A stretch of DNA of 47,146 nucleotides from Eubacteriales bacterium (GTDB lineage: Bacteria; Bacillota; Clostridia; Christensenellales; UMGS416), in contig JAQUVY010000008.1 in assembly GCA_028693155.1 (NCBI GenBank), positions 1-47,146 of the forward strand, written 5' to 3'. Positions within the stretch are counted from its first letter, which is position 1; each line of letters starts with the position of its first letter. Below are positions 1-8,079 of this stretch, in pieces. The notes under the pieces are model-generated. The model saw only the letters and a program-made list of their open reading frames with translations, did not search any database and was not told where the DNA came from. Made by a program: the position numbers and the translations under genes.

Positions 1-1
1 T

Positions 2-307
2 AAGGTATACCTGGCCGAGGGCGGCGTGGATTGCTACTTGTGCTATTTCGGTGAGGAGCCCGTGGGCAGCTGCGATCTGCTGGTATGGGACGGCATGGCC
101 AAAGGGGAGGATTTCACCATCTGCTCCCAGTGGAGAAAGCAAGGCTTTGGTTCGGCTGTGCTGGCGCAGCTGGCGGCCATCGCCCGGGAGAAGGGCGCGC
201 AGACGTTTTATGTCATGACCGATGAAGACGACACCGCCTGGCAGATGTACCGCAAATGCGGCATGGAGAGAGTGGGCGGCCGTCAGGAATGGTTTTTTAC
301 ATGGTAA
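2..307 (+). CDS. GNAT-family N-acetyltransferase, 5' partial
   Basis: The frame is open to the left edge, so the true start lies outside the window; a GTG at 26 is an internal codon rather than a convincing start. The visible 101 residues form the C-terminal half of a GCN5-related acetyltransferase: the acetyl-CoA-binding loop reads QWRKQGFGSAV, followed by the helix of that motif and a typical closing segment MYRKCGM. GNAT enzymes move an acetyl group from acetyl-CoA to an amine; the acceptor cannot be told from this fragment. A strong intrinsic terminator follows 17 bases after the stop, so this gene ends its own transcription unit. Confidence 0.8.
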   Translation, partial: KVYLAEGGVDCYLCYFGEEPVGSCDLLVWDGMAKGEDFTICSQWRKQGFGSAVLAQLAAIAREKGAQTFYVMTDEDDTAWQMYRKCGMERVGGRQEWFFTW

Positions 308-323
308 GCCCCAAGGAGGCGGG

Positions 324-354
324 AAAGGCGCGGCGATATGGCCGCGCCTTTTTT
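324..354 (+). terminator. Intrinsic terminator after the GNAT gene
   Basis: Perfect 11-bp stem: 324-334 (AAAGGCGCGGC) pairs with 341-351 (GCCGCGCCTTT), loop of 6, then a run of T. Confidence 0.85.
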
Positions 355-377
355 ATGCAAACCGGAGCGCCAAGGGG

Positions 378-406
378 CAGACAAAGCCGAACAAAGCTGG
401 TATAAT
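378..406 (+). promoter_or_regulatory. Promoter of the MFS/PHP operon
   Basis: TATAAT at 401-406 is preceded by TGG, giving an extended -10. CAGACA at 378-383 sits 17 bp upstream as a weak -35. It lies between the GNAT terminator and the next gene. Confidence 0.6.
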
Positions 407-455
407 GCGGCCTGTATCAAGCTGCGGCCAATGAATGCCCGCGCGGGAGGAAAGT

Positions 456-1655
456 ATGAACGCAATGCAGCGGCGCACCTTCGCCGCCTGTTTTATCGCC
501 TATACGGGTGCCTATATCGCCCGGTACAACTGGGCAGCGGCTTTGCCCGCGCTGATGGAGCAGCTGAACCTGACCGGCGCGCAGGCCGGCCTGCCCGCCA
601 CGCTGTTCGCGGTGGTTTATGCGGCGGGGCAGCTGGTGAGCGGTGCGGTGGTGGATCGCGTGCGCGCCAGAGATTTTCTGGTGGCGGGGCTGGCGGTTTC
701 GGCGCTGTGCAACCTGGGGATCTCCTTTTGCCGCAGCTTCGCACTCATTACGGTGCTGTGGTGTGTAAACGGCGCGGCACAGGCCATGCTGTGGACGCCC
801 ATCGTGAAGCTGTTTGCGCTGCGCTACAGCGGCGCGGCGCGGGCCAAGGCGACCTTTGGCATTTCGTTTTCGCTGGTGATCGGCCAGCTGCTGGCCTGGG
901 CGGGCGCCGGTGCGCTGAGCCAGGCGGCGGGTTGGCGCTGGGCCTTTGCCGTGTCGGCGGCAACGGCGCTGCTCAGCGCAGTTGCGGCCTTTTTTCTGCT
1001 GGGCGGGGATGTGGGTGATGAGAGTGCCTATACTGCGCGGCAGCGCCGGGAAGGCGGGGCGATGCCGCTGAAGAAAATGTTTTTCGCCACGGGACTTGTG
1101 GCGCTGCTGCTGGCCTGCGTGGCCAACGGCTTTGTGCGCGACAGCGTGATGACCTGGGCACCCAATATTTTGAGCAAGCTGAGCGGCGGCTCGTCCTCCG
1201 CAGTTTCGCTGATGATCCCCTGCCTGAACATGGCGGGGCTTTTGCTGGGCAAGCTGTGCCTGCGCCGCTTCGGCGGGGGCGCGCGCCGCACCACGGCTTA
1301 TGTGACGGCGTTTTGCGTGCCCTTTACGCTGCTGCTGGGGTTGGTGCGGGGCGGCTCGGTATGGCTGACAGCGGTGCTGCTGAGCGCGTGCTCGGCGCTG
1401 ATGTACGGCGTGAATCCGCTGATGACCTCGCTGATCCCCATGGAATACGACAAGGCCAAGCGGGTGGGGCTGGTGGCCGGGCTGATGGACAGCGCCATTT
1501 ATTTGGGCTCGGGGCTGTCGGGCGTGGCCACCGGCGCCATGCTAGATAACCTGGGCTTGAACGTGACCGCGCTGCTGTGGAGCGCGGCGGCGGTGCTGGC
1601 AGCTGCGGCAACGTTTTTTGCCGCCGCGAAAAAATGGAAGACGGCGCTGGAGTGA
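456..1655 (+). CDS. Major facilitator superfamily transporter
   Basis: A polytopic inner-membrane protein of 399 residues with about 12 hydrophobic segments, the usual MFS layout of two six-helix halves. The charged loop GAVVDRVRARDF after the second helix corresponds to the MFS motif A region, and RYNWAAALPALM in the first helix resembles organophosphate or sugar-phosphate transporters of the GlpT/UhpT side of the superfamily. The start at 456 is chosen because GGGAGG lies five bases upstream; an ATG at 435 in the same frame has no ribosome site. The PHP-domain gene follows after 28 bases, probably in the same operon, which may mean that the hydrolase acts on the imported compound (inference). 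Substrate not determinable by eye. Confidence 0.85.
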   Translation: MNAMQRRTFAACFIAYTGAYIARYNWAAALPALMEQLNLTGAQAGLPATLFAVVYAAGQLVSGAVVDRVRARDFLVAGLAVSALCNLGISFCRSFALITVLWCVNGAAQAMLWTPIVKLFALRYSGAARAKATFGISFSLVIGQLLAWAGAGALSQAAGWRWAFAVSAATALLSAVAAFFLLGGDVGDESAYTARQRREGGAMPLKKMFFATGLVALLLACVANGFVRDSVMTWAPNILSKLSGGSSSAVSLMIPCLNMAGLLLGKLCLRRFGGGARRTTAYVTAFCVPFTLLLGLVRGGSVWLTAVLLSACSALMYGVNPLMTSLIPMEYDKAKRVGLVAGLMDSAIYLGSGLSGVATGAMLDNLGLNVTALLWSAAAVLAAAATFFAAAKKWKTALE

Positions 1656-1683
1656 CCCGGCGCGCGCAATAGGAGGGATACGG

Positions 1684-2628
1684 ATGTTGATTCGTCAAGC
1701 CGCGTTTGAAAACGCGGGCAAGCTGCTCAAGGGTGCGCTGCACTGCCACACCACCCGCTCGGACGGAAAGGGTACGCCCGAAGAAGTGATTCGCCTGCAT
1801 GCCCAAAACGGGTATCAGTTCATGGCGATCACCGACCACCGGTATTATAACTACACCAACTTCGCACCCGATGTGCCCATGACCCTGTTGGGCGGCATGG
1901 AGTTCGACAACCATTTTGACGAGGATGCGGATTTTCACTGGGGAGATGGCTTCCGCTGCTTCCATATCGTTTCCGTTGGCCCCTCTCCAGAAGAGGGAAA
2001 CGGGTTTGAGCAGGATTTCCGCTGCGCCAGCGGCACGGCGAAGGATCAGCAGGCCTTCCAGCCTTACCTGGATTGGCTGCATGAGAACAACAACCTGACC
2101 GTTTATTGCCACCCCGAATGGAGCTCCACCCCGGCCAGATATTTTGACCAAATGAAGGGCAACTTCGCCATGGAGATCTGGAACTCGGGCTGCGCCATGG
2201 AAAACGCCATGGACACCAACGCCGCCTACTGGGACGAGCTGCTGGGTCAGGGGCAGCGTATTTTCGGCGTGGCCAGCGATGACGGCCATGCCATGGAACA
2301 GCATTGCCGTGGCTGGGTGATGGTCAACGCCGCCAACGACAGGCTCTCCATCTTAAAGGCGCTTAAAGCGGGGGCGTTTTATTCCTCCTGCGGCCCGCAG
2401 CTGACGGATTTTTATGTGCAGGACGGCAAAGTGGTCGTGGAATGCTCGCCCTGCGCGCAGGTGCGCCTGCTGTGCGACCGGCACCCGGCGATGATGATGC
2501 GCGACGCAGAAAACGGCATCACCCATGCCGCGTGGGACATTCCAACGGCGGCTTACCCCTATGTGCGGGCGGAAGTGATGGACGCGCAGGGACGACGCGC
2601 CTGGAGCAACCCTATTTTCCTGAGATAA
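1684..2628 (+). CDS. PHP-domain metal-dependent phosphoesterase
   Basis: A 314-residue protein of the polymerase-and-histidinol-phosphatase (PHP) superfamily, expected to hydrolyse a phosphoester using a di- or trinuclear metal centre. Metal-ligand motifs are in order: HCHTTRSDGK near residue 20, ITDHRYY near residue 46, a Glu in GGMEFDNH, HPEWSS near residue 146 and SDDGHAMEQH near residue 199. The last ~80 residues form a beta-rich tail (EVMDAQGRRAWSNPIF) common in stand-alone PHP proteins. AGGAGGG lies just upstream of ATG 1684. Co-transcribed with the MFS gene before it. The natural substrate is unknown. Confidence 0.85.
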   Translation: MLIRQAAFENAGKLLKGALHCHTTRSDGKGTPEEVIRLHAQNGYQFMAITDHRYYNYTNFAPDVPMTLLGGMEFDNHFDEDADFHWGDGFRCFHIVSVGPSPEEGNGFEQDFRCASGTAKDQQAFQPYLDWLHENNNLTVYCHPEWSSTPARYFDQMKGNFAMEIWNSGCAMENAMDTNAAYWDELLGQGQRIFGVASDDGHAMEQHCRGWVMVNAANDRLSILKALKAGAFYSSCGPQLTDFYVQDGKVVVECSPCAQVRLLCDRHPAMMMRDAENGITHAAWDIPTAAYPYVRAEVMDAQGRRAWSNPIFLR

Positions 2629-2641
2629 AAGGCTCGGCAAA

Positions 2642-2671
2642 AGAAAAGCTCCCCGAAGTTTCGGGGAGCTT
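2642..2671. terminator. Bidirectional terminator between convergent genes
   Basis: AAAAGCTCCCCGAA pairs with TTCGGGGAGCTTTT around a two-base loop; the flanking A and T runs let it work in both directions, for the PHP gene (+) and the MATE gene (-). Confidence 0.85.
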
Positions 2672-2689
2672 TTCTGCTGCGGCTGCGGG

Positions 2690-4084
2690 TCAAGCGTCAA
2701 CTTGCCCCTGCACTGGCGTGTGTTCTATGCGGCGCATCGCCTTTTTAAACTGAATGGCAAAGAGGATGGCAGTGGTGGTTACTGCAAGCACGTCGGCCAC
2801 CGGCTCGGCCAAAAACACCGCGTCGGTCTTGGGGATGGGCAGCATGGCCGGCAAAAGATAGATAAGCGGGATCAGTAGCACAACCTTGCGCAGAACGGCT
2901 AAAAACAGCGAGTAGGGCGCGTTACCGATGGCGATGAAGGTTTGCTGGCAGGCCAGCTGTACCCCAAAGACAAAGGCCGTGGACATGTAGATGCGCATGG
3001 CGTGCGATGAAAAGGCGAGCAGCTGCGCGTCGGAGGTGAACATGTGTACGAACACCTGGGGAAAGAGCATGGCGGCCAGCCACAGCAGGCAGGAGTAGAT
3101 CACGCTGGAAATCAGCAAAAGATTGAAAGCCTTTTTGACTCTCGGCGCGCTGCCCGCGCCGTAGTTATAGCTGACGATGGGCTGCGCGCCTTGGCTTAAG
3201 CCCATCATTGGCATCATGGAAAACTGCATCACGATGGCCAAAATACTCATGGAGCCCACCGCCACATCCCCGCCGTATTTGAGCAGGGAAGCGTTGAAGC
3301 ACATGGTGATTACGCTTTCGGTAAACTGCATGATGAAGGGGGACAGCCCCAGCGCCAGGCAGGGCAGAATGATGTGGGGAGCAAGGCGCAGATTGCGCGC
3401 CCGCAGGCGCAGCGTTGTTTTCTTCCCCGTTAAAAAAACCATGACCCACGCGGCGGATACGGCCTGCGAAAGGATGGTGGCCAGCGCGGCTCCCGATACG
3501 CCCATTTTGAACACGAAGATAAAAATGGGATCCAGCACAATGTTGCACACCGCGCCGATGAGTACGGTGAGCATGCTGATCTTTGCGAAGCCTTGGGCGG
3601 TGACGAAGGCGTTCATGCCCAGCGTCAGCTGCACAAAAAGCGTGCCGATGCTGTAAATGCGCAGATAAGCCGAGGCATAGGGCAGCGTGTTTTCGCTGGC
3701 GCCAAACAGCACCAGCAGCCTGTCGCCAAAGAGAAGAAACACTGCCGTCAGCACCAGCGACAGCGCCATCTGCAGCGCGGCGCAGTTGCCCAGCGTTTTT
3801 TCGGCGTTGTCCTTTTCCCCTTTGCCCAGGTAAATGGAGGCGCGGGGGGCACCGCCCATGCTGACCAGCGCGGCAAAGGCGGAAATGACCATGATAAGCG
3901 GCATGCACACGCCCACGCCAGTCAGCGCCAGCGGACCGGTGCCTTCCATGTGGCCGATGTACACGCGGTCCACCATGTTGTAGAGCAGGTTGACCACCTG
4001 CGCCGTGATGGCGGGGACTGCAAGCTGGAACAGCAGCTTCCCGATGCTGCCTTTCCCCAGCAGCTCGGTTTTGTTTTGATCCAT
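2690..4084 (-). CDS. MATE-family multidrug/cation antiporter
   Basis: A 464-residue, 12-helix membrane exporter of the MATE (NorM/DinF-like) family, which uses Na+ or H+ gradients to expel organic cations or drugs. The N-terminal repeat shows the family signature PAITAQVVNLLYNMVDRVYIG, and the second half shows MGLSQGAQPIVSYNYGA, the equivalent repeat motif. Start: ATG at 4084 (MDQNKTELL) has AGAGG about 12 bases upstream; an earlier in-frame ATG at 4096 directly abuts that site and is less likely. Transcribed divergently from the MarR gene at 4203, with a shared dyad between them, so export is probably induced when MarR binds a compound. Confidence 0.9.
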   Translation of the reverse strand: MDQNKTELLGKGSIGKLLFQLAVPAITAQVVNLLYNMVDRVYIGHMEGTGPLALTGVGVCMPLIMVISAFAALVSMGGAPRASIYLGKGEKDNAEKTLGNCAALQMALSLVLTAVFLLFGDRLLVLFGASENTLPYASAYLRIYSIGTLFVQLTLGMNAFVTAQGFAKISMLTVLIGAVCNIVLDPIFIFVFKMGVSGAALATILSQAVSAAWVMVFLTGKKTTLRLRARNLRLAPHIILPCLALGLSPFIMQFTESVITMCFNASLLKYGGDVAVGSMSILAIVMQFSMMPMMGLSQGAQPIVSYNYGAGSAPRVKKAFNLLLISSVIYSCLLWLAAMLFPQVFVHMFTSDAQLLAFSSHAMRIYMSTAFVFGVQLACQQTFIAIGNAPYSLFLAVLRKVVLLIPLIYLLPAMLPIPKTDAVFLAEPVADVLAVTTTAILFAIQFKKAMRRIEHTPVQGQVDA

Positions 4085-4123
4085 AAGTCGATTCATCCTC
4101 TTTCTTCTCGGGTAGGGCGGAGA

Positions 4124-4152
4124 TTGACATTGCTCCGTTTCCCGCGTAAAAT
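4124..4152 (+). promoter_or_regulatory. marR-family gene promoter
   Basis: Perfect -35 TTGACA (4124-4129), 17-bp spacer, -10 TAAAAT (4147-4152). The -10 overlaps the left arm of the dyad at 4150-4186. Confidence 0.8.
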
Positions 4153-4186
4153 AGTTTACAACAAAACGGTTTATCTGTAAACTATT
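4150..4186. promoter_or_regulatory. Probable MarR operator overlapping both divergent promoters
   Basis: Perfect 11-bp inverted repeat AATAGTTTACA (4150-4160) and TGTAAACTATT (4176-4186), 15-bp gap. On the minus strand the same arms supply a -35-like TTTACA (4181-4176) and -10-like TAAACT (4158-4153) 17 bp apart, which is the likely MATE promoter. Binding here would block both genes. Confidence 0.7.
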
Positions 4187-4202
4187 CAGCGCGAGGTGTG
4201 TC

Positions 4203-4658
4203 ATGAGTGACAACATACGGCGGATCGGCGGTTACATCACCGCCACCCGGCGCACGAGAGCACTGTACGAGAAGATGGCCGAGAAAACCGCCTCTGCCTT
4301 GGGCATCACCAAGCCCGAGGCTGATGTGATCCTTTTTCTGGTCAACAATCCCGGGCTGGATACGGCCACCGACGTGGTGGCTTACCGAGGGGTGTCCAAG
4401 GGCTATGTATCCAAGGCGGTGGAGCTGCTGGTTGGCAAGGGGCTGCTGGCGGTGCAGCCCGATGCGCACGACCGCCGGGTGCAGCGCATGACGCTGCAAA
4501 AAGATGCCGCGCCGCTGGTGGAAGCGCTGCACGCCATGCAGGACAGCTTTTTCGCGCAGCTATGCCGCGGCATATCCCGGCAGGAGCTGGAGGCATACTG
4601 GGCAACCCAGCAAAAGATGCTGAAAAACGTGGAGCGCGCGGCCACAGCACCGGAATAA
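4203..4658 (+). CDS. MarR-family transcriptional regulator
   Basis: A 151-residue winged-helix repressor. The DNA-binding part runs from about residue 35 to 105: KPEADVILFLVNNPG, then the recognition region GVSKGYVSKAVELLVGKGLL, then the wing with DAHDRRVQRMTL, which matches the D-x-R-D-x-R-type wing of MarR proteins. MarR proteins act as dimers and release DNA when they bind small, often aromatic or antimicrobial, ligands. GAGGTG lies upstream of ATG 4203. Divergent from the MATE exporter and placed directly beside the dyad at 4150-4186, so it very likely controls both itself and the pump. Confidence 0.9.
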   Translation: MSDNIRRIGGYITATRRTRALYEKMAEKTASALGITKPEADVILFLVNNPGLDTATDVVAYRGVSKGYVSKAVELLVGKGLLAVQPDAHDRRVQRMTLQKDAAPLVEALHAMQDSFFAQLCRGISRQELEAYWATQQKMLKNVERAATAPE

Positions 4659-4666
4659 TCGGTTTC

Positions 4667-4705
4667 AAAAAAGGATGTTGTACGGCTGAACAACATCCTT
4701 TTTTT
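4667..4705. terminator. Terminator between marR and the convergent GNAT gene
   Basis: AAAAAAGGATGTTGT pairs with ACAACATCCTTTTTT, short loop; symmetrical A/T runs allow use in both directions. Confidence 0.85.
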
Positions 4706-4719
4706 GCGCATTGGCTTTG

Positions 4720-5316
4720 CTATAAACCTTCCTCAATAAAATGATTTTCGTACTTTTCCCAATACTTCCAAAAAACACGTTGGCGGCTGCCGTCAAAATT
4801 CAACTGATACATTCTGAAGGTTACGGGAAAATCTTTCGGCTGCCACTGCTCCACATAGGAATACTGATACGCCATGCCGATTTTTTTCATGACGCCGCCG
4901 CTGTGCGGATTGTTCACATCGTGCGTTGCCGTAATATAGGGATAGCCTGCGGTTTTGATGCGCTCCGTGACGGCTTTTGCGCCCTCGCTGATGAGGCCCT
5001 TGTGCCAAAATTCCTTTTTGAGCCCATAGCCCAAATCGTTGCTTTCAGCATCGGACAGGCAGATATAGCCGATGGGCCGGTTGTCCGCTTTGCGGCAAAC
5101 GGCATAACGGTAGGCACTTGGCTTGCCGTAATCGTCCAAAAAATTCTTCGCCAAAAAGGAGCGCGCCTGCTCCATGTTTTCAAGCGGGAACCAGGGCAAA
5201 AAGGTGTTTACCTCTTTGTCACTCAAAATATCAAACAGTGCCGGCGCATCCCCTGCCTCAAACTGACGCAGGATAAGCCGCCGGGTCATGATGGTCGGTG
5301 TGTTCTCGTTTATCAT
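4720..5316 (-). CDS. GNAT acetyltransferase, RimJ/RimL-like
   Basis: A 198-residue GNAT protein of the RimJ/RimL (Acetyltransf_3) type, whose members acetylate N-terminal residues of ribosomal proteins or other amines including antibiotics. Features: TRRLILRQFEAGDAPALFDIL near the N-terminus, the typical opening of this family; RPIGYICL in strand 4; LGYGLKKEFWHKGLISEG as the acetyl-CoA loop; and NPHSGGVMKKIGM, the usual S-x-x-x-x-x-K-x-G segment. Start at 5316 (MINEN) is preferred, since GCGAGGCGG lies about 11 bases upstream, over an in-frame ATG at 5355 without a ribosome site. Acceptor substrate unknown. Confidence 0.85.
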   Translation of the reverse strand: MINENTPTIMTRRLILRQFEAGDAPALFDILSDKEVNTFLPWFPLENMEQARSFLAKNFLDDYGKPSAYRYAVCRKADNRPIGYICLSDAESNDLGYGLKKEFWHKGLISEGAKAVTERIKTAGYPYITATHDVNNPHSGGVMKKIGMAYQYSYVEQWQPKDFPVTFRMYQLNFDGSRQRVFWKYWEKYENHFIEEGL

Positions 5317-5365
5317 AGGGTTTGCCGCCTCGCTTGAAAAAATTTGCCCCGTCATCCATCACAAA

Positions 5366-5394
5366 GGCGGATGAAAACAACCGTTTCATCCGCC
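5366..5394 (-). terminator. Likely terminator of the CoA-disulfide reductase gene
   Basis: Perfect 11-bp stem (GGCGGATGAAA with TTTCATCCGCC, 7-base loop). On the minus strand it is followed only by TTTGTG, so efficiency may be modest. Confidence 0.55.
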
Positions 5395-5429
5395 GGGTTA
5401 AGGAGATGTCAGCCTCGCGTTTTGGAGGC

Positions 5430-7874
5430 TTAAATAAAGAGATTTACGTTGGATTCCTCGGCGTCGCCCAGATAAGCGCCCACGCCGCCCAGTTCTACGC
5501 CCTCTATAAGCTCGTCTTCCTTGATGCCCATCACGTCCATGCTCATGGTGCACGCCACGATGCGCACGCCGTGCTCCATGGCCTTTTGAATCAGCGTTTC
5601 CAGAGAATCCACGTTCTTGTCGTTCATGATCTTTTTCATCATGGCCGTGCCCATGCCCGCCATGTTCATGCGGGAAAGCTTCAGCTTTTTGCTGCCCCGG
5701 GGGAGCATGGCACCGAACATCTTCTCGATAAAGGCCTTTTGAACCGGCTGCTTCTTGGCCTTGCGCAGCACGGTCAGGCCCCAGAAGGTGAAGAACATGG
5801 TCACCGGCCGCCCCATGGCGGCGGCGCCGTTGGCGATGATAAAGCTGGCCAGCACCTTGTCCAGATCGCCGGAAAATACGATGATGGTCTTGCCCTGGGG
5901 CGTGTCGCGCACAGCGGGAGCCGCGCAGGCGCCGCCCTTTTTCACCCGGGCAATGTAATCGGTGTTTTCGTGTCGGGTGTCAAGGAGCGTGTTGCCGGTG
6001 CGGCGGCACCAGGCGCCGATGTCCCGCACAAAGCCGGGATCGGAAGCGCAAACCTCCAGCGTGTCCCCGTCCTTGAGCTCCTTCATGGCTTCAAACACCT
6101 TCATGATAGGCCCCGGGCATTGCAGCCCGCTGCAATCCACCCGCACCGAGGCGGCTGCTACATTCTTTAGAGGCGCGGCATCGCCTGTCGGTTGGCTGCC
6201 CTGGGGCTGCCCGGCGGTGGAGGTGTGAACCGACTGATAGAAGCGCACCCCGCCGGGATAGATAAGCACGTGCGCAAACCCGCCCTGCATGAGGATGCGC
6301 GCGGCGTTGTAGGCGCGCACGCCCACCGCGCAGAACACCACATAGGTCTTGGCGCGATCCAGCTCGTCCAGCCTGCTTCGCAGCTGCCCCAGCGGAATAT
6401 GCACCGCGCCGGGCAGAGAAAAGGCCATCAGCTCCGCATCTTCGCGAACATCCAACGCCACAGCCTGGGGCTGCGTCTCCAGAGCGTCCCAAGCGGCAAA
6501 GCGCGCCAGCCCGTTGAGCACGTTTTCGGCCACGAAGCCCGCCATGTTCACCGGATCCTTAGCCGAGGAGTAGGGAGGGGCGTAGGCCAGCTCCAGCTGG
6601 CGCAGGTCGCGCACGCCGCCGCCCAGGCGCTGCGTGACGGCAATGGTGTCAATGCGCTTATCCACGCCGTCCCGCCCTACGATCTGCGCGCCGAAGATCT
6701 TTTTGCCGTCGGCGCTGAAGAGCAGCTTCAGGGCCATGGGCACCGCGCCGGGGTAGTAGCCCGCGTGGGAATTCTGGGTGATGAGGATGCTCTCATAATC
6801 TTTTCCTTTGACCATGCCGCGGCGCAGCAGCGCTTTTTCGTTGGCGCCGGTGCTTGCCGCCGTCAGGTCGAACACCTTGGCCACCGAGGTGCCCTGGGAG
6901 CCGGTGTAGGCGTCCTGAAGGCCGGCGATGTTGTTTGCGGCGATGCGACCCTGCTTGTTTGCCGGTCCGGCCAGCGGGATCATGGTGCGATCCCCAAAAA
7001 CCAGATCCTGCACCTCGATCACATCGCCCACGGCGTAGATGTGGGGATCGGAGGTGCGCAGGGCTTCATCGGTCACAATGCCGCCCCGGGCGTTGACCGC
7101 CAAGCCGGCGCTTTTGGCCAGCTGCGCGTTGGGGCGCACGCCGATGGCCAGGATGACCAGCGAGGCGGTGAGCGAAGCACCGCTTTTCAGACGGATGGAG
7201 ACTTGGCTTTCCGTGTCCTCAAAGGAATCCACGCCATCGCCCAGGTAAAGCTGCACGCCGTTTTCCAGCAGGTTTTCGTGGAGCAGCTGCGCCATTTCAT
7301 AATCCAGCGGTGTCATCACCTGATCCTGCGCTTCGACGATGCTGACCTCCAGCCCGGCGTGGCGCAGGTTTTCCGCCATTTCCAGCCCGATAAACCCGCC
7401 GCCCACGATCGCCGCCGAGCGGATGTTCTCTTCCTGCACCTTTGCGCGGATTCGATCCGTATCCGGCACCGTCCACAGCGTTTCAATGCGCGGGGAAGAG
7501 ATGCCGGGGATGGGCGGGCGCAGGGGGGAAGAGCCGGTGGCGAGCACCAAAACATCGTAGGGCTCGGTATAAGTTTCGCCGCTCTCCAGGCGCTTTACCG
7601 TGACGGTCTGTTGTTCGCGGTCTATGCTGACCGCCTCGTTTTTGACCCGCACGTCGATGTTGAACTTGGCCTTCATGGCCTCCGGGGTTTGCAGCAGCAG
7701 CGCACTGCGGGATTTGATCACGCCGCCTACATGGTAGGGAAGTCCACAGTTGGCATAGGAAATGTATTCCCCGCGCTCCAGCAAGACGATCTGCGCCTCG
7801 GCGTCCAGCCGCCTAAGCCGGGCCGCGCAGCTGGCGCCGCCCGCCACACCGCCGATGATGACCACTTTTTTCAT
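5430..7874 (-). CDS. CoA-disulfide reductase-like FAD enzyme fused to rhodanese, TusA and DsrE domains
   Basis: An 814-residue cytoplasmic four-domain protein. Residues 1-450 form an FAD/NAD(P)H disulfide reductase of the CoADR/Nox family: FAD motif GGVAGGASCAA, Cys43 in SYANCGLPY (the position of the redox Cys that cycles with CoA), NAD motif IVGGGFIGLE near 160 and the closing FAD motif IYAVGD near 280. Residues ~465-550 form a rhodanese domain with active-loop Cys515 (CAVGVR). Residues ~575-645 form a TusA-like sulfur carrier with the CPGP motif at Cys586. Residues ~660-814 form a DsrE/F-like domain with Cys775. The order suggests persulfide or polysulfide reduction with sulfur passed between domains in one chain. 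GGAGG upstream supports ATG 7874. Monocistronic by context. Confidence 0.9.
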   Translation of the reverse strand: MKKVVIIGGVAGGASCAARLRRLDAEAQIVLLERGEYISYANCGLPYHVGGVIKSRSALLLQTPEAMKAKFNIDVRVKNEAVSIDREQQTVTVKRLESGETYTEPYDVLVLATGSSPLRPPIPGISSPRIETLWTVPDTDRIRAKVQEENIRSAAIVGGGFIGLEMAENLRHAGLEVSIVEAQDQVMTPLDYEMAQLLHENLLENGVQLYLGDGVDSFEDTESQVSIRLKSGASLTASLVILAIGVRPNAQLAKSAGLAVNARGGIVTDEALRTSDPHIYAVGDVIEVQDLVFGDRTMIPLAGPANKQGRIAANNIAGLQDAYTGSQGTSVAKVFDLTAASTGANEKALLRRGMVKGKDYESILITQNSHAGYYPGAVPMALKLLFSADGKKIFGAQIVGRDGVDKRIDTIAVTQRLGGGVRDLRQLELAYAPPYSSAKDPVNMAGFVAENVLNGLARFAAWDALETQPQAVALDVREDAELMAFSLPGAVHIPLGQLRSRLDELDRAKTYVVFCAVGVRAYNAARILMQGGFAHVLIYPGGVRFYQSVHTSTAGQPQGSQPTGDAAPLKNVAAASVRVDCSGLQCPGPIMKVFEAMKELKDGDTLEVCASDPGFVRDIGAWCRRTGNTLLDTRHENTDYIARVKKGGACAAPAVRDTPQGKTIIVFSGDLDKVLASFIIANGAAAMGRPVTMFFTFWGLTVLRKAKKQPVQKAFIEKMFGAMLPRGSKKLKLSRMNMAGMGTAMMKKIMNDKNVDSLETLIQKAMEHGVRIVACTMSMDVMGIKEDELIEGVELGGVGAYLGDAEESNVNLFI

Positions 7875-7976
7875 GGGTAACCTCCGCTCTATTTTCCAAA
7901 CATTGGGTTTGCACGCCGCCCAAGGCGGCTCAGCAAATGTTAATGATGTCCACTGACAATATACCCGCGAACGGGA

Positions 7977-7986
7977 CGTTTAAACG
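7977..7986. repeat. Short palindrome upstream of the disulfide reductase gene
   Basis: CGTTTAAACG is a perfect 10-bp palindrome about 100 bp upstream of the gene starting at 7874. A TATATT on the minus strand lies nearby (about 7960). Operator role is only a guess; a second small hairpin (GCCGCC-CAA-GGCGGC, 7915-7929) lies in the presumed leader. Confidence 0.3.
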
Positions 7987-8030
7987 GCGAAAAAGAGGCA
8001 AAGTGCATTTCCCTTTGCGGCGGGGCGGCG

Positions 8031-8067
8031 CAAAAAAACGGAAGCTGCTGAAAACAGCTCCCGTTTT
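8031..8067 (-). terminator. Terminator of the GH127/glycyl-radical operon
   Basis: On the minus strand AAAACGGGAGCTG pairs with CAGCTTCCGTTTT (one mismatch) around a short loop and runs into a T tract. Confidence 0.8.
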
Positions 8068-8079
8068 GCGCAGGGCGGC

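Noticed and set aside
6192-7880. A 562-codon plus-strand frame opposite the CoA-disulfide reductase
   Set aside because: Composition is that of an antisense shadow; the opposite strand has all FAD, rhodanese and TusA motifs.
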